Assembly (NCBI GenBank): GCA_023416175.1
Contig: JAEZIE010000054.1
Span: 1 to 9,372 of the forward strand
Reading direction: 5' to 3'
DNA from: Bacillota bacterium
GTDB taxonomy: Bacteria > Bacillota > Clostridia > Christensenellales > CAG-138
DNA length: 9,372 bases
Both the position numbers and the translations under genes were made by a program. Positions within the stretch are counted from its first letter, which is position 1. Each line of letters begins with the position of its first letter. Of this stretch, positions 1-6,265 are shown piece after piece. The notes beneath the pieces are model-generated. The model was not told the origin of the DNA. It saw only the letters and a program-made list of their open reading frames with translations, and ran no database searches.

Positions 1-593
1 CGGATCTCGGCGGGCGTTTCAAAATGCGGCCCCACAAAGAACTGATAGACGCCCTCATGTACCGTTAGCGGTGAGTCTTTGGCGCATTCCTTTGCAAGCT
101 CCCGCAGGGATTTTGTATACATGTCGCACAGGTCAAAAAAGCGCGCGCCAAACTCTTCTGTGTTCTTGCCGCGCATGGGGCTTGCGCCGGTAAGATTGAT
201 GTGGTCGCTGATAATCATTACGTCGCCCACGCGATATTGCGTATTCACCGCCCCGGCCGCGTTGGTCAGGAGTACGGTCTTCACGCCCAACAGCTGAAAC
301 AACCGTACGGGGATGGCGAGCTGCTCGTAGGAATAGCCCTCATAATAATGAAACCGGCCGGACATGCAGACCACCTTTTTCCCGGCAAGCGTACCCAATA
401 TGAGCTTACCCGCATGGGTGGGCGCTGTGGAAAGCAGGAAATTGGGGATATCCGCATAGGGGATCTCCAGAGCATCCTCGATCTCCTCCGCGAGCAAACC
501 CAGCGCGGTGCCCAGTATGATCGCGACTTCCGGGACAAAATCGATTTTGCTTTTGACATACTCAGCGCTTTTCTTACAGCATGCGTATTCCAT
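1..593 (-). CDS. punA: Purine nucleoside phosphorylase, trimeric class (3' end outside window)
   Basis: This cytosolic purine-salvage enzyme cleaves inosine/guanosine-type nucleosides with phosphate to free base and (deoxy)ribose-1-phosphate. The first 197 codons are visible; about 75-80 residues of a family protein of roughly 275 are beyond the left edge. Visible landmarks of the trimeric PNP/MTAP family, in order: a phosphate loop GTALG (res 28-32), HAGK (60-63), SGRFHYYEGY (78-87) carrying the Arg and His that bind phosphate, TNAAG (110-114) with the base-site Asn, and GPHFETPAE (188-196) with the substrate-contacting Phe-Glu. The ATG at 593-591 was chosen because AGGAAAGGA lies just upstream and because a promoter fits at 651-678. 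The family loop is usually GSGLG, so the phosphate-binding Ser is Thr here, a conservative change. The C-terminal Ser and Asn that set base specificity are not in the window, so 6-oxopurine versus methylthioadenosine preference is undecided. Confidence 0.93.
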   Translation of the reverse strand, partial: MEYACCKKSAEYVKSKIDFVPEVAIILGTALGLLAEEIEDALEIPYADIPNFLLSTAPTHAGKLILGTLAGKKVVCMSGRFHYYEGYSYEQLAIPVRLFQLLGVKTVLLTNAAGAVNTQYRVGDVMIISDHINLTGASPMRGKNTEEFGARFFDLCDMYTKSLRELAKECAKDSPLTVHEGVYQFFVGPHFETPAEI

Positions 594-650
594 ATTTGCT
601 TCCTTTCCTCTGCGGTCAAATTGGGGGATTTCTGGGTCTCTTTTTCTTTC

Positions 651-678
651 ATACTACCATACCCTGCCTGCATGTCAA
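651..678 (-). promoter_or_regulatory. Sigma-A-like promoter of the PNP gene
   Basis: Reading the minus strand, a perfect -35 TTGACA (plus 673-678) is followed after 16 bases by TAGTAT (plus 651-656), preceded by TGG, which makes an extended -10. It would start transcription about 50 bases ahead of the PNP start codon. Seen directly; activity is inferred. Confidence 0.6.
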
Positions 679-747
679 CGGATGCAAAATCCCGAGGGGC
701 CGGAGAGGTATACGTGCGATAAATGCCGTAATTTGTTAATTTAAACG

Positions 748-776
748 TTTACTTTTTTTTTGCACATAGGTATACT
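748..776 (+). promoter_or_regulatory. Sigma-A-like promoter of the 7TM GGDEF-EAL gene
   Basis: TTTACT (748-753) and TATACT (771-776) are separated by exactly 17 bases (4/6 and 5/6 matches to consensus). The spacer contains a run of eight T. The expected start near 783 gives a leader of about 40 bases that ends in GGGGGGAGGT. It lies back-to-back with the PNP promoter, about 70 bases away. Confidence 0.6.
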
Positions 777-823
777 CAATTTAGTTATAAGTCTACAGGC
801 AGGCGTATACGGGGGGAGGTACC

Positions 824-2758
824 ATGGATTGGAACTATGTCCCGGAGCTTATTGCAATCGTCGTGCTCGGGATTTTGCTCACGTTCCATCGAAGAACGGC
901 GTCCATACGCACCAGGCGGGATAAGTTGTTTGTGCGCTGTATCGTTACGGCCATCGTAACGACGCTCATCAACGTATTCTCCGTCATTACCATTATTCGT
1001 GCAAACACGCTGCCTTCGTGGATACCATGGCTCTTTAGCGATCTCTTCTTTTTTATCATTACCACCATGGTTGTGGCATTCGGGCAGTATTGGCTCTATA
1101 TCGTGTACGATGACGCGCTGGGCAGCGCCTATCATCGCTTTTGCAATGTGGTCGGGTATGCGATTGCCGCCATCATGGCCATACTCACCGTTGTCAACAG
1201 GTTTACGCCCATCCTGTATTCCTTCAATGCACAGATGGAGTATGTGCGGGAACCCTTCAACCGGCTGCCGTTCTTTTTGTCGCTCATCTATATCATTTGT
1301 GCCCTGATTGCGCTTTCCATCCTGTGGAAGAACATATCAAGACCCACGCGGCAGGCTTTGGTGACGGCTCCCATTTCGCTTCTGCCGTTTATTCTGATTG
1401 GGAACGTTTTTCCCAATATTCAGCTGCAGGGGACGGCGTTTATGGTAAGCCTGCTGGTGCTGTATCTAAGATTTCACAGCAATGCTTCGGCATATGATAT
1501 GCTCACCGGCAGCTTCAATCTTGATTCGTTTTATCTTGCGTTGCACAGGCAGTATCCCGCCCTGCCGCCGCGCGCCTTCATTCTGTTCTCCTGGCAAAAC
1601 TATGACGTCATCCGCAGTGAATACGGGCGCCAGTTGGCAGATGAGCTGACCAAGGCCGTTGCGGAACACCTCAAGCAGATCTACGGGCAGCAAAACGTGT
1701 TTCGTATCGCGGAGGATGATTTTGTCTGCGCCATGATGGAGAATGTGGGATACCGCAGCATGGAGGAGGCGTACCAACACCTCAATGCGGATTGGCTGAC
1801 CGGCAGCGTGCTCTGCAGGCTGGATTTTTGCGTCGCATACTATGAAGCCCTCCCCTCCAGAATCTTAGAGCAGGATATCCTGTCCTATCTCAAATACGGC
1901 ATCGAACAGTCAGAGAAAGACGGCAATACAGGCATTGTCGCCTGCACGGAGGAGCTTCTTTCCGCCTACAACTGCGAGCGTGAGATCGTCACCGCACTCA
2001 AAGCCGCCATCAAAAGCGGCGCGTTTTCGCTGAACATCGATCCGATCTTAAAGATTCAGGGCGAAGCCCGCAAGCTCTTTGGTGCCGATTGCGGCATTGG
2101 CTTCCGGGTGGAAGGGTGCGAAACTTACCCGGAAGAACAGATCATGCACGTGGCGGAGCAGTTTAACCTGTTAAACCCGATCAATGAGTTGCTGCTGCGC
2201 CGCGTCTGCGCGTTTCAGCGGCAGCTCAACGTGATGGGCATGGGGGATATCGTGCTGTTCTGCGAGATCACGCAGACACAGCTGCTTTCTGAAAGCATTA
2301 TCCAGCGCATCCTTAACATCATAGAGGAGGAACACGCAGATATCCGCAGCATCAAGCTTCAGCTGATCGGGCAAACAATCAACCTCGGCCCGCGTGTACG
2401 GGAAAACCTCCTGCAATTGAGCCGCAAAGGAATTGGCGTCTGCCTGAAAGATACCTCCCGAAGCAATATGGACGATCTATTGACAACGCCCTTTTCCTAT
2501 GTGAAGCTCAACGAGGCGGAGCTATTCGCCATGGGACTCTCTGCCCGGCTCAACGCCTATTTTCGGCTGACGCTTAAGTTTTTTGAACAGTTCAACACCG
2601 TTGTCATCGCGGGCAACGTGGTATCCGCAGAGCATGTCCAATACCTTGAATCCCACGGCTTAACCTACATGCAGGGGCCGGGCGTGATGCCGCCCATGCA
2701 GCAGGAGGAGTTTGTCCGCAGGCTCAAAGAAGAACGAATGCCTGCAGCTTCCTCCTAA
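824..2758 (+). CDS. Seven-helix membrane protein with degenerate GGDEF and EAL domains
   Basis: A 644-residue membrane signalling protein. Residues 1-217 hold about seven hydrophobic segments (near 8-21, 38-59, 69-95, 107-127, 147-168, 178-196, 203-217), resembling the 7TM sensor module of some histidine kinases and diguanylate cyclases. Residues 224-375 align with a GGDEF domain: the entry motif DMLTGSFN (225-232) is intact, but the active-site loop reads RIAEDDF (294-300), so GGDEF has become AEDDF. Residues 385-635 align with an EAL domain: the EAL position reads DCG (422-424), the ELTE-type Glu residues are lost (LQLIGQT, 512-518), DDFG reads KDTS (542-545), KID reads KLN (561-563), and the AEGVE Glu is Gly (AGNVV, 596-600). 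Lys561 and QG (617-618) remain. Both activities are therefore probably lost; a receptor or regulatory role is inferred from such pseudo-enzymes in general. GGGGGGAGGT is only 3-4 bases from the ATG, a tight spacing. Monocistronic, between its own promoter and a terminator. Confidence 0.8.
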   Translation: MDWNYVPELIAIVVLGILLTFHRRTASIRTRRDKLFVRCIVTAIVTTLINVFSVITIIRANTLPSWIPWLFSDLFFFIITTMVVAFGQYWLYIVYDDALGSAYHRFCNVVGYAIAAIMAILTVVNRFTPILYSFNAQMEYVREPFNRLPFFLSLIYIICALIALSILWKNISRPTRQALVTAPISLLPFILIGNVFPNIQLQGTAFMVSLLVLYLRFHSNASAYDMLTGSFNLDSFYLALHRQYPALPPRAFILFSWQNYDVIRSEYGRQLADELTKAVAEHLKQIYGQQNVFRIAEDDFVCAMMENVGYRSMEEAYQHLNADWLTGSVLCRLDFCVAYYEALPSRILEQDILSYLKYGIEQSEKDGNTGIVACTEELLSAYNCEREIVTALKAAIKSGAFSLNIDPILKIQGEARKLFGADCGIGFRVEGCETYPEEQIMHVAEQFNLLNPINELLLRRVCAFQRQLNVMGMGDIVLFCEITQTQLLSESIIQRILNIIEEEHADIRSIKLQLIGQTINLGPRVRENLLQLSRKGIGVCLKDTSRSNMDDLLTTPFSYVKLNEAELFAMGLSARLNAYFRLTLKFFEQFNTVVIAGNVVSAEHVQYLESHGLTYMQGPGVMPPMQQEEFVRRLKEERMPAASS

Positions 2759-2777
2759 TGAAAAGTGCCGATAAAAC

Positions 2778-2812
2778 AAAGCGCCTCCCGTTCATTTTAC
2801 GGGAGGCGCTTT
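2778..2812. terminator. Bidirectional intrinsic terminator shared by convergent genes
   Basis: A perfect 13-bp inverted repeat (AAAGCGCCTCCCG at 2778-2790, CGGGAGGCGCTTT at 2800-2812) with a 9-base loop. T-rich tails follow on both strands. It lies 20 bases after the stop of the 7TM protein gene and 9 bases after the stop of arcC, so it can end transcription from both sides. Confidence 0.9.
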
Positions 2813-2820
2813 CATTATTC

Positions 2821-3735
2821 TTATTTTCCGATGATGCGGGTACCGGTCTCGCCTTTGATGGCCTCGCGTGCCTTTTGCAGCAGCGTAATGAGTGCCTCGC
2901 GTCCCGGCTTGGAGGCCGCAAACTCCACCGCGGCCTGGACCTTGGGCAGCATGGAGCCGGGGGCAAAATGACCTTCCTTAATCAGGCCTTCCGCTTCTCC
3001 AACCGTAATTTGATCCAGCCACTGCTGTTCGGGGGTGTTGTAGCGTATGGCCACCTTCTCAACCGCCGTCAGGATAATCAAAAGGTCGGCGTTAAGTTCC
3101 TGGGCCAGCACGCAGCTTGCAAAATCCTTATCGATGACAGCGGACATTCCCTTTAAGTGCCCGTTTTCTTGCTCCATCACCGGGATGCCGCCGCCGCCGC
3201 CCGCGATAACGACCTGACCGGCTTCCACCAGTGCGCGGATGGTCTCAATCTCCACAATGCGCTGCGGACGCGGGGAAGCGACCACGCGCCGGTATCCGCG
3301 GCCTGCGTCCTCCATAACGGCGTGGCCCGCTGCGGCAAGTTCATCCGCCTCCATTTTTGTTAAGAAACGGCCGATGGGTTTGGTGGGCTTTTGAAATGCG
3401 GGATCGTTCGCATTGACCACCACCTGCGTAATTACGGTGGAAGAGGGCTTTGTAATACCGCGGCGCAGCAGTTCCTCGCGCAGGGCGTTCTGCAGGTCAT
3501 ATCCGATATAGGCTTGGCTCATGGCTACGCACATGGAAAGCGGGATGTTCTGGCTTTCCATCGCAAGGTTGATCATGCCTACCTGAGGGCCGTTGCCGTG
3601 GGAGATTACCACGTCGTGGCCCTGTTCGATCAAGTTCGCTATCGCAACGGAGGTCACCTTGACCGCCTCCATTTGCTCCTTGAGGTTGTTGCCCAAGGCG
3701 TTACCACCCAAAGCAATGACGATACGCTTGCCCAT
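2821..3735 (-). CDS. arcC: Carbamate kinase
   Basis: This cytosolic enzyme of the amino-acid kinase fold transfers phosphate between carbamoyl phosphate and ADP, giving ATP, ammonia and CO2 in fermentative catabolism. The 304 residues match the family length (about 310). Landmarks: the N-terminal glycine loop VIALGGNALG (6-15), SHGNGPQVG (45-53), the PTKPIG loop (117-122) with Lys119, EDAGRGYRRVV (142-152), the glycine-rich AGGGGGIPV (178-186), VIDKDFAS (200-207) with Lys203, and HFAPGSMLPK (256-265) with Lys265. The three lysines correspond to the catalytic lysines of the enterococcal enzyme. The frame is open 17 codons further upstream to an ATG, but the start at 3735 is preferred because AAGGAG (plus 3742-3747) precedes it and the protein then begins MGKRIVIALGG, as in the family. 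No arginine deiminase or ornithine transcarbamylase gene is within view, so the source of carbamoyl phosphate is unknown. An operator-like repeat lies in its upstream region. Confidence 0.96.
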   Translation of the reverse strand: MGKRIVIALGGNALGNNLKEQMEAVKVTSVAIANLIEQGHDVVISHGNGPQVGMINLAMESQNIPLSMCVAMSQAYIGYDLQNALREELLRRGITKPSSTVITQVVVNANDPAFQKPTKPIGRFLTKMEADELAAAGHAVMEDAGRGYRRVVASPRPQRIVEIETIRALVEAGQVVIAGGGGGIPVMEQENGHLKGMSAVIDKDFASCVLAQELNADLLIILTAVEKVAIRYNTPEQQWLDQITVGEAEGLIKEGHFAPGSMLPKVQAAVEFAASKPGREALITLLQKAREAIKGETGTRIIGK

Positions 3736-3782
3736 CGTTTTCTCCTTCCGGTCATATGCTATTATTGATGCGGAATACGTAT

Positions 3783-3802
3783 ACATGGCGCCATTGCCAT
3801 GT
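3783..3802. promoter_or_regulatory. Operator-like inverted repeat upstream of arcC
   Basis: ACATGGC (3783-3789) and GCCATGT (3796-3802) form a perfect 7-bp inverted repeat around a 6-base spacer. It sits 48 bases before the arcC start and just downstream of a possible arcC -10 box, a usual place for a repressor site. It could instead form a small mRNA hairpin. The binding protein is unknown. Confidence 0.4.
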
Positions 3803-3814
3803 CAGGACAAACAT

Positions 3815-3823
3815 ATCATATCA
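3815..3823 (-). promoter_or_regulatory. Possible extended -10 element for arcC
   Basis: On the minus strand TGATATGAT (TGn plus a 5/6 match to TATAAT) lies about 80 bases before the arcC start. There is no recognisable -35 box at 16-18 bases, which extended -10 promoters can tolerate. An alternative is CTGACA with TATACG 16 bases on, inside the inverted repeat region. Weak evidence. Confidence 0.3.
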
Positions 3824-4077
3824 CATCGATTGTTCGGATTCTACTAGGAGACAAAAATAAATTGTACGAAGCTAAATTATTTTTTGCTTGCGTTAGTTCT
3901 ACTGAAATGCATGTGCGTCCAATGCTTATTGCACGGACGAAACTGCAAGCGCGCAGTCGCTGCAGGTATTCTATACCTCCATGCACGCCTTTCTTCCGCG
4001 GTTCGTAATCTCCTATCATAGTCATTCGGCCCGACCATATATTTTAAACAAAATCTATATTTTGGGAAGGATTCAGA
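3824..4077. other. Intergenic region between divergent arcC and amine oxidase genes; small hairpins
   Basis: This is the remainder of a 342-bp gap (3736-4077) with no convincing gene. Two adjacent, mutually exclusive inverted repeats occur: CTGC-A-AGCG with CGCTGCAG (3943-3965, one bulged A), and AGGTAT-TCT-ATACCT (3964-3978). They share bases 3964-3965, so only one can form at a time. They stand about 100 bases before the oxidase start, which has GGGAAGGA at 4064-4071. TATATT (4038-4043) could be a -10 box, but no matching -35 is seen. No known riboswitch or T-box pattern was recognised. Confidence 0.4.
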
Positions 4078-5748
4078 ATGTATCAGGATCTCAATATGAA
4101 TCCCACAAACGAGCAAAGACGTCAATTGCTCAGAACCTCGCTGGAGCTGGCAGGCAGACCGGAGGATTATGAGAATATTGTGGAGCTGCTAAGTCCGCCG
4201 CCGGATATTTTAAACTACCGGCGGCCGGGGGACATGAAAAGCATCCGCATCGGCATCATCGGCGGGGGCATGGCGGGCCTTTGCGCTGCATTCGAGCTTC
4301 GGAAACTGGGGGCGGAAATCACCGTATTTGACGCCCAAAGGGACCGTATCGGCGGCCGGGTGTATACCTATTACTTCGATTCAGCTCGCCGGTACTACGG
4401 TGAATTCGGCGCGGTCCGCATCCCCGTATCTCACGAAACCACTTGGCACTATCTGAATCTTTTTCGTTTGCAGACAGAATCCATGGCTGCTCCCCGGGGA
4501 AACAACTTTATCTACGCCCATGGTACGAGAATCCGGCGGGAAATGAGCGGCAGGAGTATTACGGATACATTGTACCCTCTGTACCCGCTCACGGAAACAG
4601 AGCGCCTTACCCCCTGGCCTGAATTGAGCAAGTATGCCACGAATACCATGCTTCTTAGCCTCTCTCCCGAAACACGCACGGAGATCTTGAAGATACTGCC
4701 GGCATACTCCACGGACTATGCCGATATTACCCGCTTGAGCACCCGCCAGGTTTTTGAGTTGCTGGGACTGAGCCAGGGATTCATTAGCCTGTTGTCCGCT
4801 GTTGAGCCTCTGACCGGAGCGCTCATAAACAGCAGCCACGATGAAGTCATGGGGAGCGTTTACTCAATGGATTTTGTCAATGTCTACCGGGTTGACGGCG
4901 GCATGGTCAATTTGCCCCTGGCTTTCTATCATTCTTTAACCCATCCCAAACCATCGGAATATGGTTTGCCGCCCGAGGTATTGGGATCTGTATCCATTCA
5001 ACTCGGATATGCGGTCAAGGGCATCTCCTTAACCCCCGGCGGCGAACAGGTGGTTCTTCGCTATTCTAGGCCCGATAACCGCGAGGAAGAGGCGCCCTTT
5101 GATTATGTGGTCTGCGCGATCCCCTTCTCCACCTTAAGAGAGGTAACCATAGAACCTTTTTTCAGCAATCAGAAGATGCAGGCCATCCGGGAGCTCAACT
5201 ATTCTGACGCCCTGAAATCTCTTATTTTGTGCAGCAGCCGTTTCTGGGAGGAGGACGCCCCCTACGGGCGGATGAACGGCGGCATTTCCTTTACCGATCT
5301 TCCCATCCAATCCATTCTCTATCCGCCGGACCACATCCGGTGCCCCGAACAGGAATACTGCGGTCCGGATACGCCGGGCGTATTGACGGGTGCTTACAAT
5401 ATCGGGCAGGATGCAACCCGTGTTGGAAATCAGGATATTTTCCGGCGCTTCGAGATGATCAAGGAAAATATTCGTGAGGTGCACGGCCTTCCACCCGATC
5501 TACTCAACTCCCTCATCATGGGCCATAAGACGGTGGAGTGGAATGCCCAGCACTGGTTCCGCAGCGCCTTTGCCGTAAATGGGCCGGGACAGAAGGTGAA
5601 TTTCTCCTATGCCATGCAGCAGCCTGAATATGGCGGCAGGATCTTCTTTGCGGGAGAACACGTATCCGTGAAACAGGGCTGGATACAGGGTGCATTATAC
5701 AGCGCAATGCTGGCTGCCAATCAGCTCGCCATGCATGGAACGCTATGA
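4078..5748 (+). CDS. Flavin-containing amine oxidase family protein (L-amino-acid oxidase-like)
   Basis: A 556-residue FAD enzyme of the monoamine oxidase/L-amino-acid oxidase superfamily, which oxidises an amine or amino acid to the imine with electrons passing to flavin and, in known members, oxygen. After about 55 residues comes the dinucleotide-binding strand-turn-helix IGIIGGGMAGL (58-68) with the acidic residue at the end of strand two as D85, then RIGGRV (90-95) and GEFGAVRIP (108-116), which is close to the L-amino-acid-oxidase version of the substrate-side motif. The C-terminal FAD motif FFAGEHVSVKQGWIQGA (523-539) is intact. No Cys stands at the covalent-flavin position of mammalian MAO, so FAD is probably non-covalent. 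No signal peptide is seen, so it is likely cytosolic. The start at 4078 has GGGAAGGA six bases upstream; an in-frame ATG at 4096 is less well placed. It is a single gene followed by a terminator. The substrate cannot be named from sequence, and an oxygen-dependent family is noteworthy in a probable anaerobe. Confidence 0.88.
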   Translation: MYQDLNMNPTNEQRRQLLRTSLELAGRPEDYENIVELLSPPPDILNYRRPGDMKSIRIGIIGGGMAGLCAAFELRKLGAEITVFDAQRDRIGGRVYTYYFDSARRYYGEFGAVRIPVSHETTWHYLNLFRLQTESMAAPRGNNFIYAHGTRIRREMSGRSITDTLYPLYPLTETERLTPWPELSKYATNTMLLSLSPETRTEILKILPAYSTDYADITRLSTRQVFELLGLSQGFISLLSAVEPLTGALINSSHDEVMGSVYSMDFVNVYRVDGGMVNLPLAFYHSLTHPKPSEYGLPPEVLGSVSIQLGYAVKGISLTPGGEQVVLRYSRPDNREEEAPFDYVVCAIPFSTLREVTIEPFFSNQKMQAIRELNYSDALKSLILCSSRFWEEDAPYGRMNGGISFTDLPIQSILYPPDHIRCPEQEYCGPDTPGVLTGAYNIGQDATRVGNQDIFRRFEMIKENIREVHGLPPDLLNSLIMGHKTVEWNAQHWFRSAFAVNGPGQKVNFSYAMQQPEYGGRIFFAGEHVSVKQGWIQGALYSAMLAANQLAMHGTL

Positions 5749-5756
5749 AATAAAAG

Positions 5757-5791
5757 AGGCTGCCGAATCAACGATCTTGGTGCGGCAGCCT
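5757..5791. terminator. Bidirectional terminator between the oxidase and the small-protein operon
   Basis: AGGCTGCCG (5757-5765) pairs with CGGCAGCCT (5783-5791), a 9-bp stem with a 17-base loop. On the minus strand it is followed by TCTTTTATTT, a good U-tract for the small-protein operon. The plus-strand tail after the oxidase stop (5748) is weaker. Confidence 0.7.
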
Positions 5792-5831
5792 TCCTGAGGT
5801 CCAATTCCCGCTGGAGGAGATTATAGGTCCG

Positions 5832-6005
5832 TTAATGCCAGGGGCTGTTGTCCTGGTTGTTGTTTGCCTTCTTATTGCCGGTTTTTGCCTTGCCCTGAAT
5901 TTCAGGCACAGGCGGGACATCATTCTTTTCAATATGCATCCGCTCGTTGCTCTCTGTTCCATGCGGCGCTTCTTCATCGGGGCGACGCATTCCCGCTTTT
6001 GCCAT
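5832..6005 (-). CDS. Small hydrophilic protein, function unknown (57 residues)
   Basis: The ATG is preceded by a near-ideal TAAGGAGG Shine-Dalgarno (plus 6013-6020) at 7 bases, which is the main reason to call so short a gene. The protein begins MAKAGMRRPD, has PHGTESNE (14-21) and NDVPPVPEIQGKAKTG (28-43), and ends KKANNNQDNSPWH. It is rich in Lys, Asn, Pro and Glu with no hydrophobic stretch or cysteine, so it is likely soluble and largely disordered. The pattern PVPEIQGKAK resembles short conserved clostridial proteins of unknown function, but I cannot name the family. It is the second gene of a two-gene unit: the stop codon of the upstream gene forms part of this ribosome binding site, so translation is probably coupled. 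A terminator follows at 5757-5791. No function is proposed. Confidence 0.75.
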   Translation of the reverse strand: MAKAGMRRPDEEAPHGTESNERMHIEKNDVPPVPEIQGKAKTGNKKANNNQDNSPWH

Positions 6006-6017
6006 GGTTATTCCTCC

Positions 6018-6152
6018 TTATACGTGGTTATGTTCTGCGGATTGCTTCTTGTCATTCTTGCTCTTATTCGCACTCTCCTGGGTGATGGGCGTTTGCTCGT
6101 TTGCCTTCTGCTCACGTACGCCTTTCGGATCTATCTGGCTATCCTTTGGCAA
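6018..6152 (-). CDS. Small hydrophilic protein with TTG start, function unknown (44 residues)
   Basis: The TTG at 6152 is chosen because AAAGGAG (plus 6161-6167) lies 8 bases upstream. The same frame is open to an ATG at 6218, but that codon abuts a terminator hairpin and has no ribosome binding site. The resulting protein, MPKDSQIDPKGVREQ to KNDKKQSAEHNHV, is charged (Lys, Gln, Asn, Glu) with no membrane segment, signal peptide or cysteine. Its TAA (6020-6018) is the first three bases of the TAAGGAGG that serves the 57-residue gene, a signature of translational coupling. It follows the lipoprotein gene on the same strand, separated by a terminator, so it probably has its own weak promoter or depends on read-through. 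The family is not recognised; coding status rests on RBS placement and coupling. Confidence 0.55.
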   Translation of the reverse strand: MPKDSQIDPKGVREQKANEQTPITQESANKSKNDKKQSAEHNHV

Positions 6153-6184
6153 GAGAACAGCTCCTTTCTTGTGTGTTTTAAGAT

Positions 6185-6214
6185 AGTATCCTCTGCCTTG
6201 CCCGATTTTATGAA
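6185..6214 (-). promoter_or_regulatory. Possible promoter of the two small genes
   Basis: On the minus strand TTCATA (plus 6209-6214) and GATACT (plus 6185-6190) are 18 bases apart, each a 4/6 match. It would give a leader of about 25 bases before the TTG start at 6152 and lies just after the lipoprotein terminator. Weak match; position is the main argument. Confidence 0.3.
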
Positions 6215-6220
6215 GCATAA

Positions 6221-6252
6221 AAAAAGAGCCGTGCTATAGCACAGCTCTTTTT
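6221..6252 (-). terminator. Intrinsic terminator of the lipoprotein gene
   Basis: AAAAAGAGC-C-GTGC (6221-6234), loop TATA, GCAC-A-GCTCTTTTT (6239-6252): a 13-bp stem with one C/A mismatch and a seven-T tail on the minus strand. It starts 13 bases after the lipoprotein stop codon. The flanking A/T runs would also let it work on the plus strand. Confidence 0.88.
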
Positions 6253-6265
6253 GTAACCCGGAAAT

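Noticed and set aside
281..673. 130-residue minus-strand open frame overlapping the PNP gene
   Set aside because: Out of frame with the PNP sequence, Arg/Ser/Pro-rich, no family resemblance; the PNP frame with motifs explains the region.
3736..3786. Upstream extension of arcC to an ATG at 3786
   Set aside because: Adds 17 residues not seen in the family, runs through the operator-like repeat and has no ribosome binding site; AAGGAG supports 3735.
3913..3938. GTGC-GTCC followed by GCAC-GGAC, a pseudoknot-like pairing pattern
   Set aside because: The two stems would have zero-length connecting loops, which is not sterically reasonable; likely chance.
3799..4125. Several short open frames on both strands between arcC and the oxidase
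   Set aside because: No credible ribosome binding sites, no recognisable family pattern, and they overlap each other and the palindromes.
5797..5830. Direct repeat AGGTCC (5797-5802 and 5825-5830)
   Set aside because: Only 6 bases long and not symmetric; expected by chance in this length.
5835..6239. 134-residue hydrophobic open frame on the plus strand with GGAGGAG upstream (5815-5821)
   Set aside because: It is antisense to the two Lys/Asn-rich small genes, which naturally gives a Leu/Phe-rich shadow; the Shine-Dalgarno-like sequence is too far (13 or more bases), and its stop is inside a terminator stem.
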